Shown: positions 9,707-21,598 of the stretch, piece by piece
Position numbering within the stretch: the first letter of the stretch is position 1
Layout: every line of letters starts with the position of its first letter
Source of the DNA: Deroplatys truncata
Taxonomy: Eukaryota; Arthropoda; Insecta; Mantodea; Mantidae
Direction: 5' to 3'
Assembly (NCBI GenBank): GCA_030765065.1
Contig: CM060989.1
Span: 57,488,001 to 57,552,000 of the forward strand
DNA: 64,000 nucleotides
Notes under the pieces: generated by a model
What the model was told of the DNA's origin: nothing
The model's input: only the letters and a program-made list of their open reading frames with translations
Database searches by the model: none
Made by a program: the position numbers and the translations under genes

Positions 9707-11440
9707 AATACAGGGATTGTATTAATTTTAGTTTTTAGCTTTGAATCTCTCTCATTTTCACTGTCCATCTCTCTCTCTCTCTCGCGCACATGCGCACACA
9801 CACACAACACGCACGTTCATACTCTAAGGAGGAGAAAAAAAAAATACTCCCACTTAAAGAAAACTTACCTCTCCGGCCAGAAGTCTAAGCCTGTATCTCT
9901 GAATTTATAGGCTACCATACCAACAACTAGATTGCCAAAATTGTGGATACATTCCGCTGACGTATAAGGAAACCCTAGAAGTGTTTTCTGTGATCAGGTG
10001 GATTTCTATAGTCACTGATACCGCCACTAGGCACGCATGATGTCATGGGTATGTTGTCGCAGTAAAATATCCAGATTTTAAGTTGAATGTCAGGCTTTAC
10101 TGTGGCATATTATTAAAGTTAGTTACTAGTATGATAATTTAAAGTGAGTCGTTACGTGTTAATTCATATCACAGTAGCGCAAGATGTTAACTAAGAAGTG
10201 CTTTCGAGAGACATGTTTCTCCCATCATCAGCTTGGCCGACTAGTAGTTACCACTACTGCTACTAACATTTCAAGTAGTCAACTTTATTTCACGACGGTG
10301 GCACTAATAGGGTCGTTTCAGCGTAAAAGATGTGCCAGAATTTTATCTAGCAGTTCTTTTACACGTGTTTAGTCCAACGACATGACGAGACTGTCACAGT
10401 AACCGGATTCTAACTGGAGAGTTGGGACGATCGGAAAAAGAAGTGAGGATGCTATGGTTACTGCTGTGTCGCCAACTTTACCGATTCTACGTTACCCTGT
10501 GGTCGCTTCTTGATTGGGTCCATTCTCCACGTTAAGGTCTTTTTGTTTGTTTGTTTATTTTTTACGGTGTTTAATGTCTATTCTTACAGGCTGACTTTTT
10601 GGTCCTAACACACATATATGTATGCGTAGTAGCTGGACAAGTTCATTTATCTTCTGGGAGGGGTGTTGGGTCAATAATAACAGAGCAGCAGGCGCGTACA
10701 CAACGTGATATGAGGTGACATCACCACGCGTTCCGAGTGCGTTAGGGAAATACTGCCAGCAGTTCTCCCCACCCTAGACTACCTTCTCTTCCTTTGCGTT
10801 TCTGTCGTGTCAGGTCGAAAAAATCGACCTGTACCTCATACGGCACCACAGGAGGTGACGCTGGTGATACAGAAAATGAAATGATAGTTGGAAAAGAGAA
10901 CTTGGGAAGGAGATCTCCAAGCCTAAGTTTAGGGTACCTCTCTGGCATTTCCCAGCTATGAGGAATAAAGCAAGCGTAGAAAAAGTTTAGTCAGGGAAGA
11001 TGGTCCTGGCGGGATTTGAACTGCAGACCTACCGTTCAAGATTTCCACGGCTACCCGTATCAATGTTAAGCTCTTAGCATCAGCTTGCAGTTACTGTGTT
11101 TATATTTGCGGTCTTCTGTTACTTATTAGTTTGTTACGTTATTTGTGCGCTTGTTAAAATTACTTCACTAATGCACATGTCAGGTGGCCACGTGTTTCAC
11201 ACACCGGCAGTTCAGAGTTTGGCCGCTAATCTGTCAGACAACTCTCGAAATTAGTAGCTTAGCAAATGCGTCTTAATATGCTATAATGTTGAAGCATCAG
11301 AAAACGCTATACTATGAGCTCAAAGCTTTCTCGATCGCGAATGTTTAGCACTACATCCCCTAACGTGTGCAGTTCACCAACGCTAGATTTTTACACTATA
11401 TTAGTGCCAAAATTAAATTTTAATTATTTTATTGCTAACC
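9707..11440. other. Unassigned DNA with a CT/AC microsatellite
   Basis: A (CT)n then (AC)n stretch lies at about 9766-9805. A B-box-like minus-strand motif (about 11010-11030) hints at a worn SINE. No gene structure or element ends were found. Confidence 0.4.
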
Positions 11441-12200
11441 AGGGCCGCCCACGGAGGGGAATCATGGCGCTAATTGCGCCATCAGGAACATTTTGGGTGG
11501 GAATTAAAAATTTTGGGGAATACAAAAAATATTCAAGTAAATTAACGCAGTAATATAAACACATCTATCCAGTATTGATAACTCAGTCTGTAGGTATATA
11601 GTTGTTCAGAACCCATAGCGTTATTACCTTACTATTTTGGTATATTTAAATAGATACAATAGGATGTATTGAAATACCACCTGTCAAATGCCTTTGTTTG
11701 CAATTTTTGGTGTAAATAATAAGATTTTTTTATCGATTTTAACTTTCCAATTATTTGTTTAAGCTTTTATTGTGTACATTTTTTAATGTATTTATAGACG
11801 CTCTTTAACTACTGTGGTCCTTAGCGTCCCATTCTATATTGGGCGTGAAAGACAGGTAATTTTGCTCAGAGACCTCTTTATTAGGCTTGAGGTTCTTTTA
11901 CGTGCCGTAAATCTACGACACGGGACCACCGGCTTTACTTCCCTTCCAAAAGAAGACATGCTAAGGATTTTTACGACCGAAAAAATCCATCGCCCTCCGC
12001 CGGATTTGAACCCGCGACCTTGATGCTAGCATGGTAACCACTGCACTACGGTGGGCGACTTTATTGTGTACAGGTATCACAATAGATACTATAGTAACTA
12101 TAAGACGGCCCCTTTACGAAGCTTTCCAGCAGCATAGAAAAGGACCTAAATAGTATAATTCGGGAAGGGGCGAGATGATTGTTTTTGGGGGGCAAGGGCA
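11441..12200. mobile_element. Possible hAT-like element, interrupted by a SINE
   Basis: The left part has CAGGGCCGCCCACGGAGGGG followed by GCGCTAATTGCGCC. The right part near 12175-12215 has GGGGGGCAAGGGCACCCCTG. GC-rich CAGGG ends of this style are common in hAT elements. I could not pair the two ends cleanly and saw no 8-bp target duplication, so the limits are uncertain. Confidence 0.3.
11816..12056 (-). mobile_element. tRNA-derived SINE, type 3
   Basis: On the minus strand the head is CACCGTAGTGCAGTGGTTA (A-box region), then GCGGGTTCAAATCCGGCGG (B box). The body has CGTAAAAATCCTTAGCATG and GATTTACGGCACGTAAAAGA and ends CCCAATATAGAATGGGACGC. The 5' half recurs at 29703-29822 and the 3' half at 34189-34325, which defines the family. 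Confidence 0.8.
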
Positions 12201-12297
12201 CCCCTGTTGTGATCTAATGATTATTAAGGCCAAGATCTAAAGCAAACGCAAAAATAAACCTTTAAATTAATTCCCCACCCTTCACGCTATACCCTCA

Positions 12298-12610
12298 TAG
12301 CTAGAGCTCGGCGCAATAGTCGCTAAAAGACGTACAATAAGCAGGCACTACAAGTTCAAAACAGGCACTAATATAGGAACTATCAGTAATGATAAGTATT
12401 GAAGTAGGCACAATCATTTATTCATTTACCACTTAAAAACACATTTTGACATGACAGAACAGTATAGAATTATCAAATACTCATATACTATATATTGAAG
12501 TTACTAAATTACACTATTCTCTTAACGGAGTGTAAGCTGCAAACATTATTTCTTTAAATATGTTCCGTTAGTGGTTTTTTTATGGTAAACCCTAATATCA
12601 GTTTTGGCAA
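12298..12610 (+). repeat. Family C repeat, copy 1
   Basis: The repeat starts near AGAGCTCGGCGCAATAGTCG, continues through CACTTAAAAACACATTTTGA and CATGACAGAACAGTATAGAA, and fades after TATGGTAAACCCTAATA. Two further copies are at 14092-14431 and 50638-50855. The start resembles some hAT ends, but I found no matching opposite end, so the class is open. Confidence 0.65.
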
Positions 12611-13116
12611 ATCTCCTCTTAGACTATCCCCGTTGAAAATGCTTATAAAATCAAAAGGAAAGCCAATAAATTACCTTAGGAGTGAGTTTAGAACAGGATG
12701 TGATCTCTTCTATATCTTGTGCCGGTTTTAGGTGTTTTACTTATATAGGCAAATCGCGTCAGGAACACAACAAACGTAACCATTGTTCCTATAAATCACA
12801 TGCAAAGTGGGTACTGTCAACATATATGAAAATGTGAAATTCGCTAAAAATGCGATGCGCTGTTGTTACCATTATTTCTTCTTCCTCTTCTTCGTTTGTT
12901 TCCACTGAAAAAACGCAACGCATTCATAGTAAGAAAGACTATCCACCAAAATTGTAATTTTTGTATTCTTTTTGTGAAAGTTTGTTATATTAATATGTTA
13001 TTTCCATTAAATAAAGAAGTTCCTTTACTGCAACAGTGGTAGTTAACGCAAGCTTACATAAAAAAACGTAACCTAAGATTAACCTTCCGTGAATTCAGAA
13101 ACGTAAGCTTAGATAT
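12611..13116. other. Unassigned DNA
   Basis: AT-rich sequence without recognised genes or element ends. Some of it may be the unrecognised right part of family C. Confidence 0.4.
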
Positions 13117-13802
13117 AAAAAAAATCTGATGTGTTACACTCACATGACTTTCCCTACTCTTGTACAAACTATTTTTACAAACGCTTATTCTCCATCTACT
13201 TCATGTTAATCGAGATAAACGTTTGCAGACTCTATCTTATTGCTAAGTTTCTTGTAGATGTAAGGGAAATATATATTTACAAGGGCAATATAGAAATACA
13301 GTAGCCTTTAAACACATACATATCTCTTAATAGCTGGTTGCTAGGTGCAGCACCATTCCCTTTGCCACAGATTAATACTCTTTGCAAATCCAAGACAAAA
13401 TAATGAATAACGAATTCCCATTTGAGAAAATAAGTATTGAAAAATTTAAGGGAATAACAAGCAATATCTCGAAAATGGTTCACTCAACAAAAAAAATGTA
13501 TAGACATAAATTGTGTATTTTAACGCGATCTACATTTTTTGTGTAGTAAAAGTATGTCTATCTCTTATGGTTCACCAGTTATGCAAAAGTTGTTCACAAT
13601 GAAGAATACTTTTGGAGACATTGTTATGCTGTTCACAGACAGACACACACACAGACACACACACACGGACATGTTTCCAAAAATGCGTTTTTTTGATTCA
13701 GGGAATCTCAAAACATGTATTTCCGGTGAAATCTCGGTATCGAATTTTCGGGTGGAATACAATACTTCCCCTACTTACTATACGTAGTAGAGAAAGTAAA
13801 AA
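13117..13802 (-). repeat. Family A/B, internally deleted young copy
   Basis: B' then A' on the plus strand, bounded by A tracts at 13117-13124 and 13798-13802. About 350 bp of the A cassette is missing: the sequence jumps from TTTTGGAGACATTG straight to TTATGCTGTTCACAGACAG at about 13620. Both outer ends and the B cassette are intact. Confidence 0.88.
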
Positions 13803-14091
13803 CTAAACCTAACCTAACCTCCCGTGAATCAGAAAGCTTAGAAACGCTGGTTCCTTAACCCGTCCCTTCTGCCTGCAACCTTAAGCATGATTCAGGATCC
13901 GCGAATACATTTTCCTCTCTTTAAGGCTTCTTTATTTGCCACAGAAATGTGATATTAGCCGAAAGAGGTACACGTGGTGAGCCGCTTTCCACTGCACAAT
14001 ATAATTGCTCTCACTGCCCTGAGAAAGGAAGTGCATTGTGTTTCTCCGTGTTCTACTGAACTACCTCATTGTGTTCCACATTCGAGATATT
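13803..14091. other. Unassigned DNA
   Basis: The first bases (CCTAACCTAACCT) look like telomere repeat but are too short to mean anything. No gene or element was recognised. Confidence 0.4.
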
Positions 14092-14431
14092 AATAACTAG
14101 AGCTTGGAGCATTTGGTGCTAAGAGCTTAAAATAGACACTATCAGTAATGATGAGCATTGAAGTAGGCACAATTATTTAATCATTTACCGCTTAAAAACA
14201 CATTTTGACATGACAGAACAGTATAGAAGTATCAAATAGCCATATCCCATATATTAAATTTACTAAATTTCACTATTCTCTTAATTAAGTGTAAGCTGTA
14301 AACATTAATTCTTTAAATTTACACTTTATATATATTTTTATGGCAAACCCTATTATTATTTTTAAATAATTCCTCTCTTGAATACATTTTACATTCCCAT
14401 GTGGTTTGTAATTATTATTGAGTCTGTTATA
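14092..14431 (+). repeat. Family C repeat, copy 2, interrupted by a mariner-like element
   Basis: It aligns with 12298-12610 through CATTTACCGCTTAAAAACAC and TTTTGACATGACAGAACAGT. The element at 14432 may have inserted in its right part, because TAGGCACTATTTTATT-like sequence reappears near 15883. Confidence 0.6.
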
Positions 14432-15766
14432 CAGGGTGATTTATAAAGAACTGACACATTACTTTCTTTAATTATTCTTCGAAATTCACTCAATGCCTCC
14501 ATTTTAGTACCAAATTAAGCAGAATATTCTGTAGTATCGATTGCGTGTCACTAGATGCGCAGATGTTATGTTTTATTCGTAATTGTCAGCAACTGTTTTT
14601 GAGATTTTGTTCAAGTCAACACGAAAATTGAGTTCACATTAAATGAGCGAACTTCCTTGTAAAGCAATACTGGATTAATTCAATTACAGCTACTCAAAGG
14701 GCATGCCAGAGACAATTTGGTATTCGGAATCCTCCCCAAAGAAACACAATACTGGGACTGGTAAACAAATTGGAAACAACTGGATCTCTGGTGAGTGAAA
14801 AAGACAAAACTCGTTCCTCTAGGCTTCCCATGGTTGTTGACGTAAGAGCATGACTAGATCACTCACCCAAAAAATCATTAAGACGTTTATCGCAGGAGAC
14901 AGAGTACAGCTACTCAACGTGCCAGAGAGCTGTGAAAAGTGCAGGTCTAAAGCCGTATAGGATTACGGTTATCCATCAGTTACAGGAACCAGATAAGGAT
15001 AGACGACTGAATTATTGTTGTTGGTTTCAGGCGTTCATTGCGCAAAATCCTGCCATATTGTCCATCACATGGTTCACAGATGAAGCATGATTCCATTTAT
15101 CCGGCTATGTGAACTCAAATAACTCACGCTATTGGGCCACCGAACATCCACATGTTATTCATGAAAAACTTATCCATCCGGTTAAAATCGGAGTTTGGTG
15201 CGCAATAACCCCACAGAGAATAGTGGGACCAATTTTTTTTAAAACAATATAAACACTGCAGAGTACCGACGGATTTTCATGAAGTCTGCTGAGCAACTAG
15301 ACGATACAGATCTGAGTCAAGGATATTTTCAGCAGGACGGCGCTACATGCCATATATCAAATGAATCCATGGCACTAATTACATGTTTCTTTGACGACCG
15401 GATAATTTCCAAGAACCTGTGGCCACCGAGATCTCCGGATTTGACATCGCCGGACTTCTTTCTATGGTGTTACTTAAAAGAGAGGCTTTATGCCACACGT
15501 CCCCAGACATTGGACGATGTGAAGCACAACATTACACAGGAGATTCAAGCTATTGACAACAGAGTCCTCCAACGAGTGGCCAGTAACATGGAACGACGTG
15601 TTGAGTTGTGCCTTATGCAGGATGGAGGACATTTTCAACATTTGCTATAGAGGTAAATAATCTCCCAAAATTCCTCTGCATTTCAGGTATAATAAGTTGT
15701 CGCTAGCATACCTCGTTTTGAAACAATTAAAGAAATAAATGTGTCAGTCCTTCATAAATCATGCTG
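14432..15766 (+). mobile_element. Full-length mariner-like transposon, decayed
   Basis: The element is 1335 bp and flanked by TA (14430-14431 and 15767-15768). Terminal inverted repeats are about 48 bp: left CAGGGTGATTTATAAAGAAC, right (reversed) CAGCATGATTTATGAAGGAC. The size is normal for Tc1/mariner elements. It is non-autonomous now because its single gene is broken. Confidence 0.9.
14650..15650 (+). pseudogene. Mariner-like transposase pseudogene
   Basis: Enzyme of the Tc1/mariner type, which cuts and joins the element ends. The frame shows an N-terminal helix-turn-helix region (TATQRACQRQFG then RNTILGLVNKLETTGS), the first catalytic Asp in TWFTDEA, the second in QQDGATCH and the third in PDLTSPDFFLW. 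I count 38 residues between the second and third acidic residues, not the 34 of classic mariner. In-frame TGA stops occur near 14850 and 15088 (replacing the residue after DEA). A T-run near 15233-15240 shifts the frame, so the last 123 codons (15279-15650) are in a different frame. No active protein can be made. Confidence 0.85.
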
Positions 15767-16442
15767 TAGAAAACCACAAAGCCATTGCATTAATGAACAA
15801 AGCGATGGGTTAATACTAGAATTTTAGTCGTAAAGCAATAGCTTTTTGTAGTTGACCATTTACTGTACGCTTTATTGTACTAAGTAGGCACTATTTTATT
15901 ATTACACGAAACAATGCAACGTTAGGAAAGGAATACCAGTATTCCAAACTTCCTCAGGCGTGCTGTCAACAATGGCGCATTGGCTGAGAGCTCGAAATAT
16001 TAATTACTATACTAAGGTTAACATCATATTAATAAATAAACGTCAATAACAAAAATAATGAAATTACGGTAGGCAAAATCCTTGATAAAACTTCTCATTA
16101 CAAAAGAAGACAACAAAATAGGGCTTAAGCTACGAAAAGGCATACACTATTTTACTCCAGTAAGTATGAAATATATTTACATATACAAAGCCTGCGATTC
16201 TAAACATAGGAACAAAGTAGGAAAATAGGCAATACGAGCTCTATTAATAATTTAGATTCATGTCTACTCTCTATAAACATACAACAATGCATATTTTGTC
16301 CAGGAATTTACCACATCTGATTAATAACCACTGTAATGAGAAATGTTATAATTAAGAGGGATACATGCAACACAATATACGAAAAGATGATCAGTATTTA
16401 GTTTATTTGACATCTCTTTTCAGATTTCTAGCAAGCGACGTA
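15767..16442. other. Unassigned DNA, possibly the rest of family C
   Basis: It contains TAGGCACTATTTTATT (about 15883), reminiscent of family C. Otherwise AT-rich and without coding pattern. Confidence 0.35.
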
Positions 16443-17262
16443 AGAGGGCAGTCGTAGAAGTACCCAACCTGACGTATAAATAACGGTTGTTGTTTCAAAC
16501 AAATGACAATGGTAGAAAGTAACACCCTTATAAAGCTTAAGTTTGACGATGCTACGTTGTTTAGTAATTGTTTGGTAGCCCTCAATAGTGAACTCTCTCA
16601 GCGAATTTGTAAACATGGATAAAACTGGCCGTCGTTATGTGATACAATACTTTCATTTGAAAGGTCTTAGTCCAGCTAATATTAAAGCTGAGCTAGATTC
16701 TACTCTGGGGGAGTCTGCTCCTTCGTTTACAACAGTAAAATATTGGGTGGCAGAGTTTAAGCAAGGCCTACGAGCTGCCAAGACAAACCTCACAGTGGCC
16801 GGCAAATGAGGTGACCACATCAGAAATTGTGAAGAAAATCCTCAAAATGGTATTGGATGAACGTCGACTGAAAGTGCGCGAGCTAGCAGACATCGTAGGC
16901 ATTTCAAAAAGTGCTGTACATCGCACACTAACTGAAAATTTAGACATGAGAAAGCTGTGCGCAAGATGGGTGCCGCGTTTACTCACAATGGAACAAAAGC
17001 AGCGTCGTGAGGATGTTTCACTCGAGTGTTTGGCGATGTTTCGCTGCAATAAAGCCGAGCTTTGGCGTCGACTCATAACCTTGGATGAAACATAAGTCCA
17101 TCACTTCAACTTGAGACGAAGGAACAGTCAAAACAGTGGATTGGAAGAGGAGAATCGGCTCCAAAGAAGGCGAAGACAGTTCTATCTGCAAGCAAGGTCA
17201 TGGCGTCAGTTATTTTGGGATGCGCGTTGGATAATTTTCATCGATTATCTCTTCAATAAATA
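16443..17262 (+). mobile_element. Mariner element M1, truncated at its 3' side
   Basis: The left end AGAGGGCAGTCGTAGAAGTA follows a TA (16441-16442) and matches the inverted-repeat end of the fuller copy at 54985-56031. The element stops after the codons for DNFH-like residues around 17240-17262, where it diverges from the other copy. The right terminal repeat is missing. Confidence 0.85.
16615..17240 (+). pseudogene. Mariner (DD34D-type) transposase pseudogene, N-terminal two-thirds
   Basis: It starts MDKTGRRYVIQYFHLKG, the usual N-terminal helix-turn-helix of this group, followed by ELADIVGISKSAVHRTLTEN, the second DNA-binding helix-turn-helix. The first catalytic Asp is in LITLDET. A one-base loss near 16802 shifts the frame (ancestral GRP linker), and TAA replaces the Trp codon after DET at about 17094. 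The part with the second and third Asp is absent. It is inactive. Confidence 0.88.
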
Positions 17263-17305
17263 ATTGCATCGTATGGAGCAATTTTTTCAAAACAAAATTA
17301 AAATA

Positions 17306-18631
17306 AAATTCGTATGTGTTACATTCACATGACTTTCTCTACTCTCTAACGTTTATTGGTGCTTATACAAACTATTCTTACGAACGCTTATTTTTCTATC
17401 TACTTCAATTTAATTGAGACAAACCTTTGCAGAAATAGCTAATTACATATTTCGTTATAGATACAAAGGGATAGCCAAATGTTTAAGAATTCTGGCCTTA
17501 TATTCCATGCAATTTCCATCGCGAGAAACTAAAGAATTTCAACAGGACTTTAAAAGAATGGTAAAGTATTGAAAAATTCGAGCCATTAATAACGAATACC
17601 TCAAAAATGGCTTATGAAACAAAAAAGTTATTTGAAATAAATAGTTTTAAAGAGATCCACATGTTTTGTGTAGTACGTTTTCGTCTATCGCTTAACGTTT
17701 AGCAATTATACAAGATTATACAAAATTCCTTCGAATGAAGAGGACTTCACAGGATATTCCCAGAAAATTCAGGATATACATTTTATTTGTCTTCTAATAT
17801 CTTTAATATATAATATTTTAATCAAAATTGTTAGAGCCATTTTTAGAAAATCAAGAATTTCGAAAAATGTTCCACATAAAGGGTAGTCTGGGGGGGGAGA
17901 TTTTTTTGAAAATCTTCGTGTCGCATCCCCTTAGGACAGCGGTTCCCAAACTTCTTGCACACACGACCCCCTTTTGATAATGGAATTATTGGCGACCCCT
18001 CCATTCACTTCGCTGCTTAATCATTAATTTGCAAGTTTTCGCGCGAAGTTAAAGGATAAATTAACTGAGCTTTCTTCAGACCAAAGTTTAAAACTGACTT
18101 TCCAGAAGGAAGATGTGTATCAGTTCTGGCTAGCAAGAAGAACAGAATACCCTGGTGTCTTATTCCTTTCTGCACCTCATATCTCTGCGAAATTGGATTT
18201 TTGTCAATGATGAACATCAAGACTAAATCTAGGAATAGATAATGTGTGCAACTAATATACAGCCAGACATTGAACGATTAATTAATAGCAAACAGGCAAT
18301 TGTTATAATAATAATTAACAATAAAAATGATTTATTAATAATTGCAAAATATCCACTGCGACCCCCCAGATAGAATACCGCGGCCCACTTAAGGGTCGGG
18401 ACCCACAGATTGGGAACCGCTGCCTTAGAAGATCTAAACGTAATATCAAGTTCGGTATTTATCTGACTTTTCGTTTTTAAGTTATGCTGTTCACACACAC
18501 ACCTTATTTTAAAAACGCTGTTCTTTGGGTTTGGGGGGCCTCAAAATGTATACTTAAGGTGACATTTTGACATCGAATTTTTGGGTGGAATACAATATTT
18601 TCCCTTCTTACTGTACGTAGTAGATAAAGTA
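17306..18631 (-). repeat. Old family A/B copy, split by a hAT element
   Basis: Diverged landmarks in minus order: TGTGTTACATTCACATGAC, then GCGATAGACGAAAAC (reversed), GGGTAGTCTGGGG, and the end GTACGTAGTAGATAAAGT. Removing 17937-18422 restores continuity in the sequence around the GTGTCGCATC landmark. The CA tract is reduced to ACACACACA. Confidence 0.85.
17937..18422. mobile_element. Short hAT-type element with 8-bp target duplication
   Basis: The ends are CAGCGGTTCCCAAACTT on the left and its inverted counterpart AGATTGGGAACCGCTG on the right. The flanks are CCTTAGGA (17929-17936) and CCTTAGAA (18423-18430), an 8-bp duplication with one difference, which is the hAT hallmark. At 486 bp with no transposase domain it is non-autonomous. 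It lies inside an old family A copy and is therefore younger than it. Confidence 0.9.
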
Positions 18632-18689
18632 AAGCTAATAATAATTTTAAAATATGCCTGAAGTTTGTATACTGAAGAAGTTATTTTGT

Positions 18690-19593
18690 TGTAGGAGTTG
18701 TATTGTAGTTCAACTGTTGGGGAGCCGAACTTGAAGTAGTTGCAACCGCACGTATGGTACCCGGTAGCCATCGTCCTAAAATTTAAAAATATTAACTTTG
18801 TAATTTTTTTACTGTTTCTTTGAATATTATATATTTATGTTTGCCTCGGCTGCGTCAGTATTATTGTTAGAGACATGGATGTCTTAGCAGGGTTGTGGTG
18901 CGACTGAAGAATGTAGGCTTACACAGATTATAATTTTACTTCACTCCTTTTATTAATGCTTGACACTATTTAAATAACACTTCACTGATATAGAAATCGG
19001 TGAAATTTTTTTAAATTAATTACTTGCACTTTTTAACACGTAAACTATTTTTAGTCTCACACGAAATACGTATTAAATTTCTCGAGGACATATCTCGCGT
19101 CCGGTTATGAACACTGTCTGCAAGCAACTTTCTTGATTTCTACCACCACATTTGTATATTTCTGTATTTCAAGTCTCTGATTGGCTATTCCTAATCCAAT
19201 AGAATACTTTTATTTAACTTATGCTTTTTTCTGGTTGTTGATTGGCTATTTTATAAACTGTACAAAAATTACATTATTGTTGCTCAAATAATGACTAGTA
19301 ACATTATTAAACATTCTTACTCATTATTGCCTCAAGGTTACCTCATTTGTTAGCAACTTTTAACCTATTATTCTCACAGCTCCTACATTATTAAATTACG
19401 TAATGCATTCACATACATTATTGAACATGTATACAATAATATACAATAATATAAACATTTACAATGACTGTAATATACACTTTTTATATATTGTTACATA
19501 CATGATTTGTATTGCTTTAAGCCGGGCTGTTATTGAATTTATATATTATATAATTTGACTGAAAATCATTTAAGTGTTAAAAATACTGCCTCA
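18690..19593 (+). mobile_element. Solo-LTR-like block, copy 1 (family D)
   Basis: It begins TGTAGGAGTTGTATTG, has TGTTGGGGAGCCGAACTTGA near its left side and ends AAATACTGCCTCA, giving TG...CA ends. The copies at 37316-38195 and 50856-51790 align throughout (GATTGGCTAT, CTCACAGCTCCTACATTATT, CTTTAAGCCGGGCTGTTATT). No primer-binding site, gag or pol follows. Flanks ttgt/ctac do not match, so this copy lacks a target duplication. Confidence 0.65.
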
Positions 19594-20062
19594 CTACATA
19601 TTATACGTTAAACCCCTATTGCTAAATTAAAATTTCAAATTTAATCCTTAAGTTAGTATCCTTCGGTTTCTCTCATTATATTTATACATTTACAGTTTTG
19701 TAATCTGTGCTGTCCTTTATCTCTGGTACAGCGTTTACAATTAAAACGAACACGCACACGTTTAATGAATATGCTGTTAATAACAGAAATAATTAAGACG
19801 AAAATAATCTACATAATCTAATAGCGTCCATATTGTTCTTATTGTGGAAGAGAGTTCTGGGACAAGTGAATCTTGTAGATTCATTGTTGGAAACAGGTTT
19901 GAGAAGTAGGACGAGTGAAGATGCCTCACCAAACCGCTGGGCTGCTTTTTGTTAGAAATGTGGCAATGTAATACATTCACTTGTACGTTGCAGTAACTAA
20001 GCTAAAGTGTCCTTGTGCATTAACTGTGATTAAAATGTTATTGGGCTAGAGGTCTCTGCCAG
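19594..20062. other. Unassigned DNA
   Basis: AT-rich. Nothing downstream of the LTR-like block resembles a retroviral-type internal region. Confidence 0.4.
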
Positions 20063-20965
20063 TTTTTGCTTTCTCTACTACGTATAGTAAGTAGGGGAAG
20101 TATTGTATTCCACCCAAAACTTCGATACCGAGATTTCACCGGAAATATATGTTTTGAGGCCCCCTGAATCCAATAAAAGCATTTTTGGAAACATGTCTGT
20201 GCGTGTGTCTGTGTGTCTCTGAACAGCATAACTCAGAAACGAGCAGTCGGATAAACACCAAACTTGGTATTTAGGTTCAGTATCTTCCAGAGATGCGACA
20301 CGAAGGTTTTCAAGAAAATCCCCCACCCTAGATTAGCCTTTACATGGAACATTTTTCGAAAATTTTAATTTTCTAAAAAATGGCTCAAACGATTTTCATT
20401 AAAATAACATATGTTTAAGATATTTTCATGACAAATAAAATGTATATCTTGAATTTTCTGGGAATGTCTCCAAAAGTATTCTTCATTGTGAACGACTTTT
20501 GGTAAACTGGTAAACCATAAGAGATAGACAAAATTTTACTACACAAAAAATGTAGATCGCGTTAAAATAAACAATTTATGTCATATACATTTTTTTGGTG
20601 AGTGAACAATTTTCGAGATATTGCTGGTTCTTCCCTTAAATTTTCAATACTTATTTTCTCAAATGGGAATTCGTTATTCATTTTTTTGTCTTGGATATGC
20701 AAAGAGTATTAATCTGTGGCAAAGGGAATGGTGCTGCACCTAGCAACCAGCTATTAAGAGATATGTATGTGCTTAAAGGCTACTGTATTTCTATATTGCC
20801 CTTGTAAATATATATTCCCCTTACATCTACAAGAAAATTAGCAATAAGATAGACTCTGCAAATGTTTATCTCGATTAACATGAAGTAGATGGAGAATAAG
20901 CGTTTGTATAAATAGTTTGTACAAGAGTAGAGAAAGTCATGTGAGTGTAACACATAAGATTTTTT
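20063..20965 (+). repeat. Family A/B, full young copy (long B variant)
   Basis: Bounded by T5 (20063-20067) and T6 (20961-20966). The first base after the tract is changed (GCTTTCTCTAC for ACTTTCTCTAC). The microsatellite is short. The B cassette is the long variant with GGTGCTGCACCTAGCAACCA. The end reads CACATAAGA rather than CACATCAGA. Confidence 0.9.
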
Positions 20966-21598
20966 AAAAAAATTATCGGTACTTTAAAAGTACCCTTCCT
21001 AATTCCGAAGCACCACAACTTTCAATTTCCAATTCCATTCATTGCCACTGTAAAGTAAATAAATGGTATTATCATTATCATTAGTGGAGTTTTCGAAGCG
21101 AGTTATTTATGCATTTTATATCCATTAATAGACAAAGCTTTCTTTGGAAGGTTATTTCATTTAAATATCATACAACATGGGGATATTACACAATGAAATT
21201 CCAGTATATTGTAAAAATGGGATATATGAGACAAATGTTCACTTTTGACACGCATGAAATGCGAAGGTAATTTAGCTTTTTAAGAATGTCATTCACCAGG
21301 CTACTGACCCAAGGCATTGGCTTGTAAATCCTTGAGCGTGTGAATCCTACAAGGAGGAGGGTAATCACTTAAAGAAGAACAAGGAGAATACCATTCACAA
21401 TCACGAGATATATTAACCTTGAATACAGAAACAGTCCACCTACTGAAGACCCTTACCGAATCTGAATGGTTCAGCTTATACCTGGAACAGTGAACTAGGG
21501 TCTACTCCGTATAACTTTCCCCCGTATCTTTTAACTGTCACGCGCACTATTCACCTCTGATTGCTGCTGTCGTGGAATAGGTTATGTGATAGAAAATA
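20966..21598. other. Unassigned DNA
   Basis: No gene, repeat family or element end was recognised. Confidence 0.4.

Noticed and set aside
13803..13822. CCTAACCTAACCT, resembling the insect telomere repeat
   Set aside because: Fewer than three units in an internal location next to a repeat element; expected by chance.
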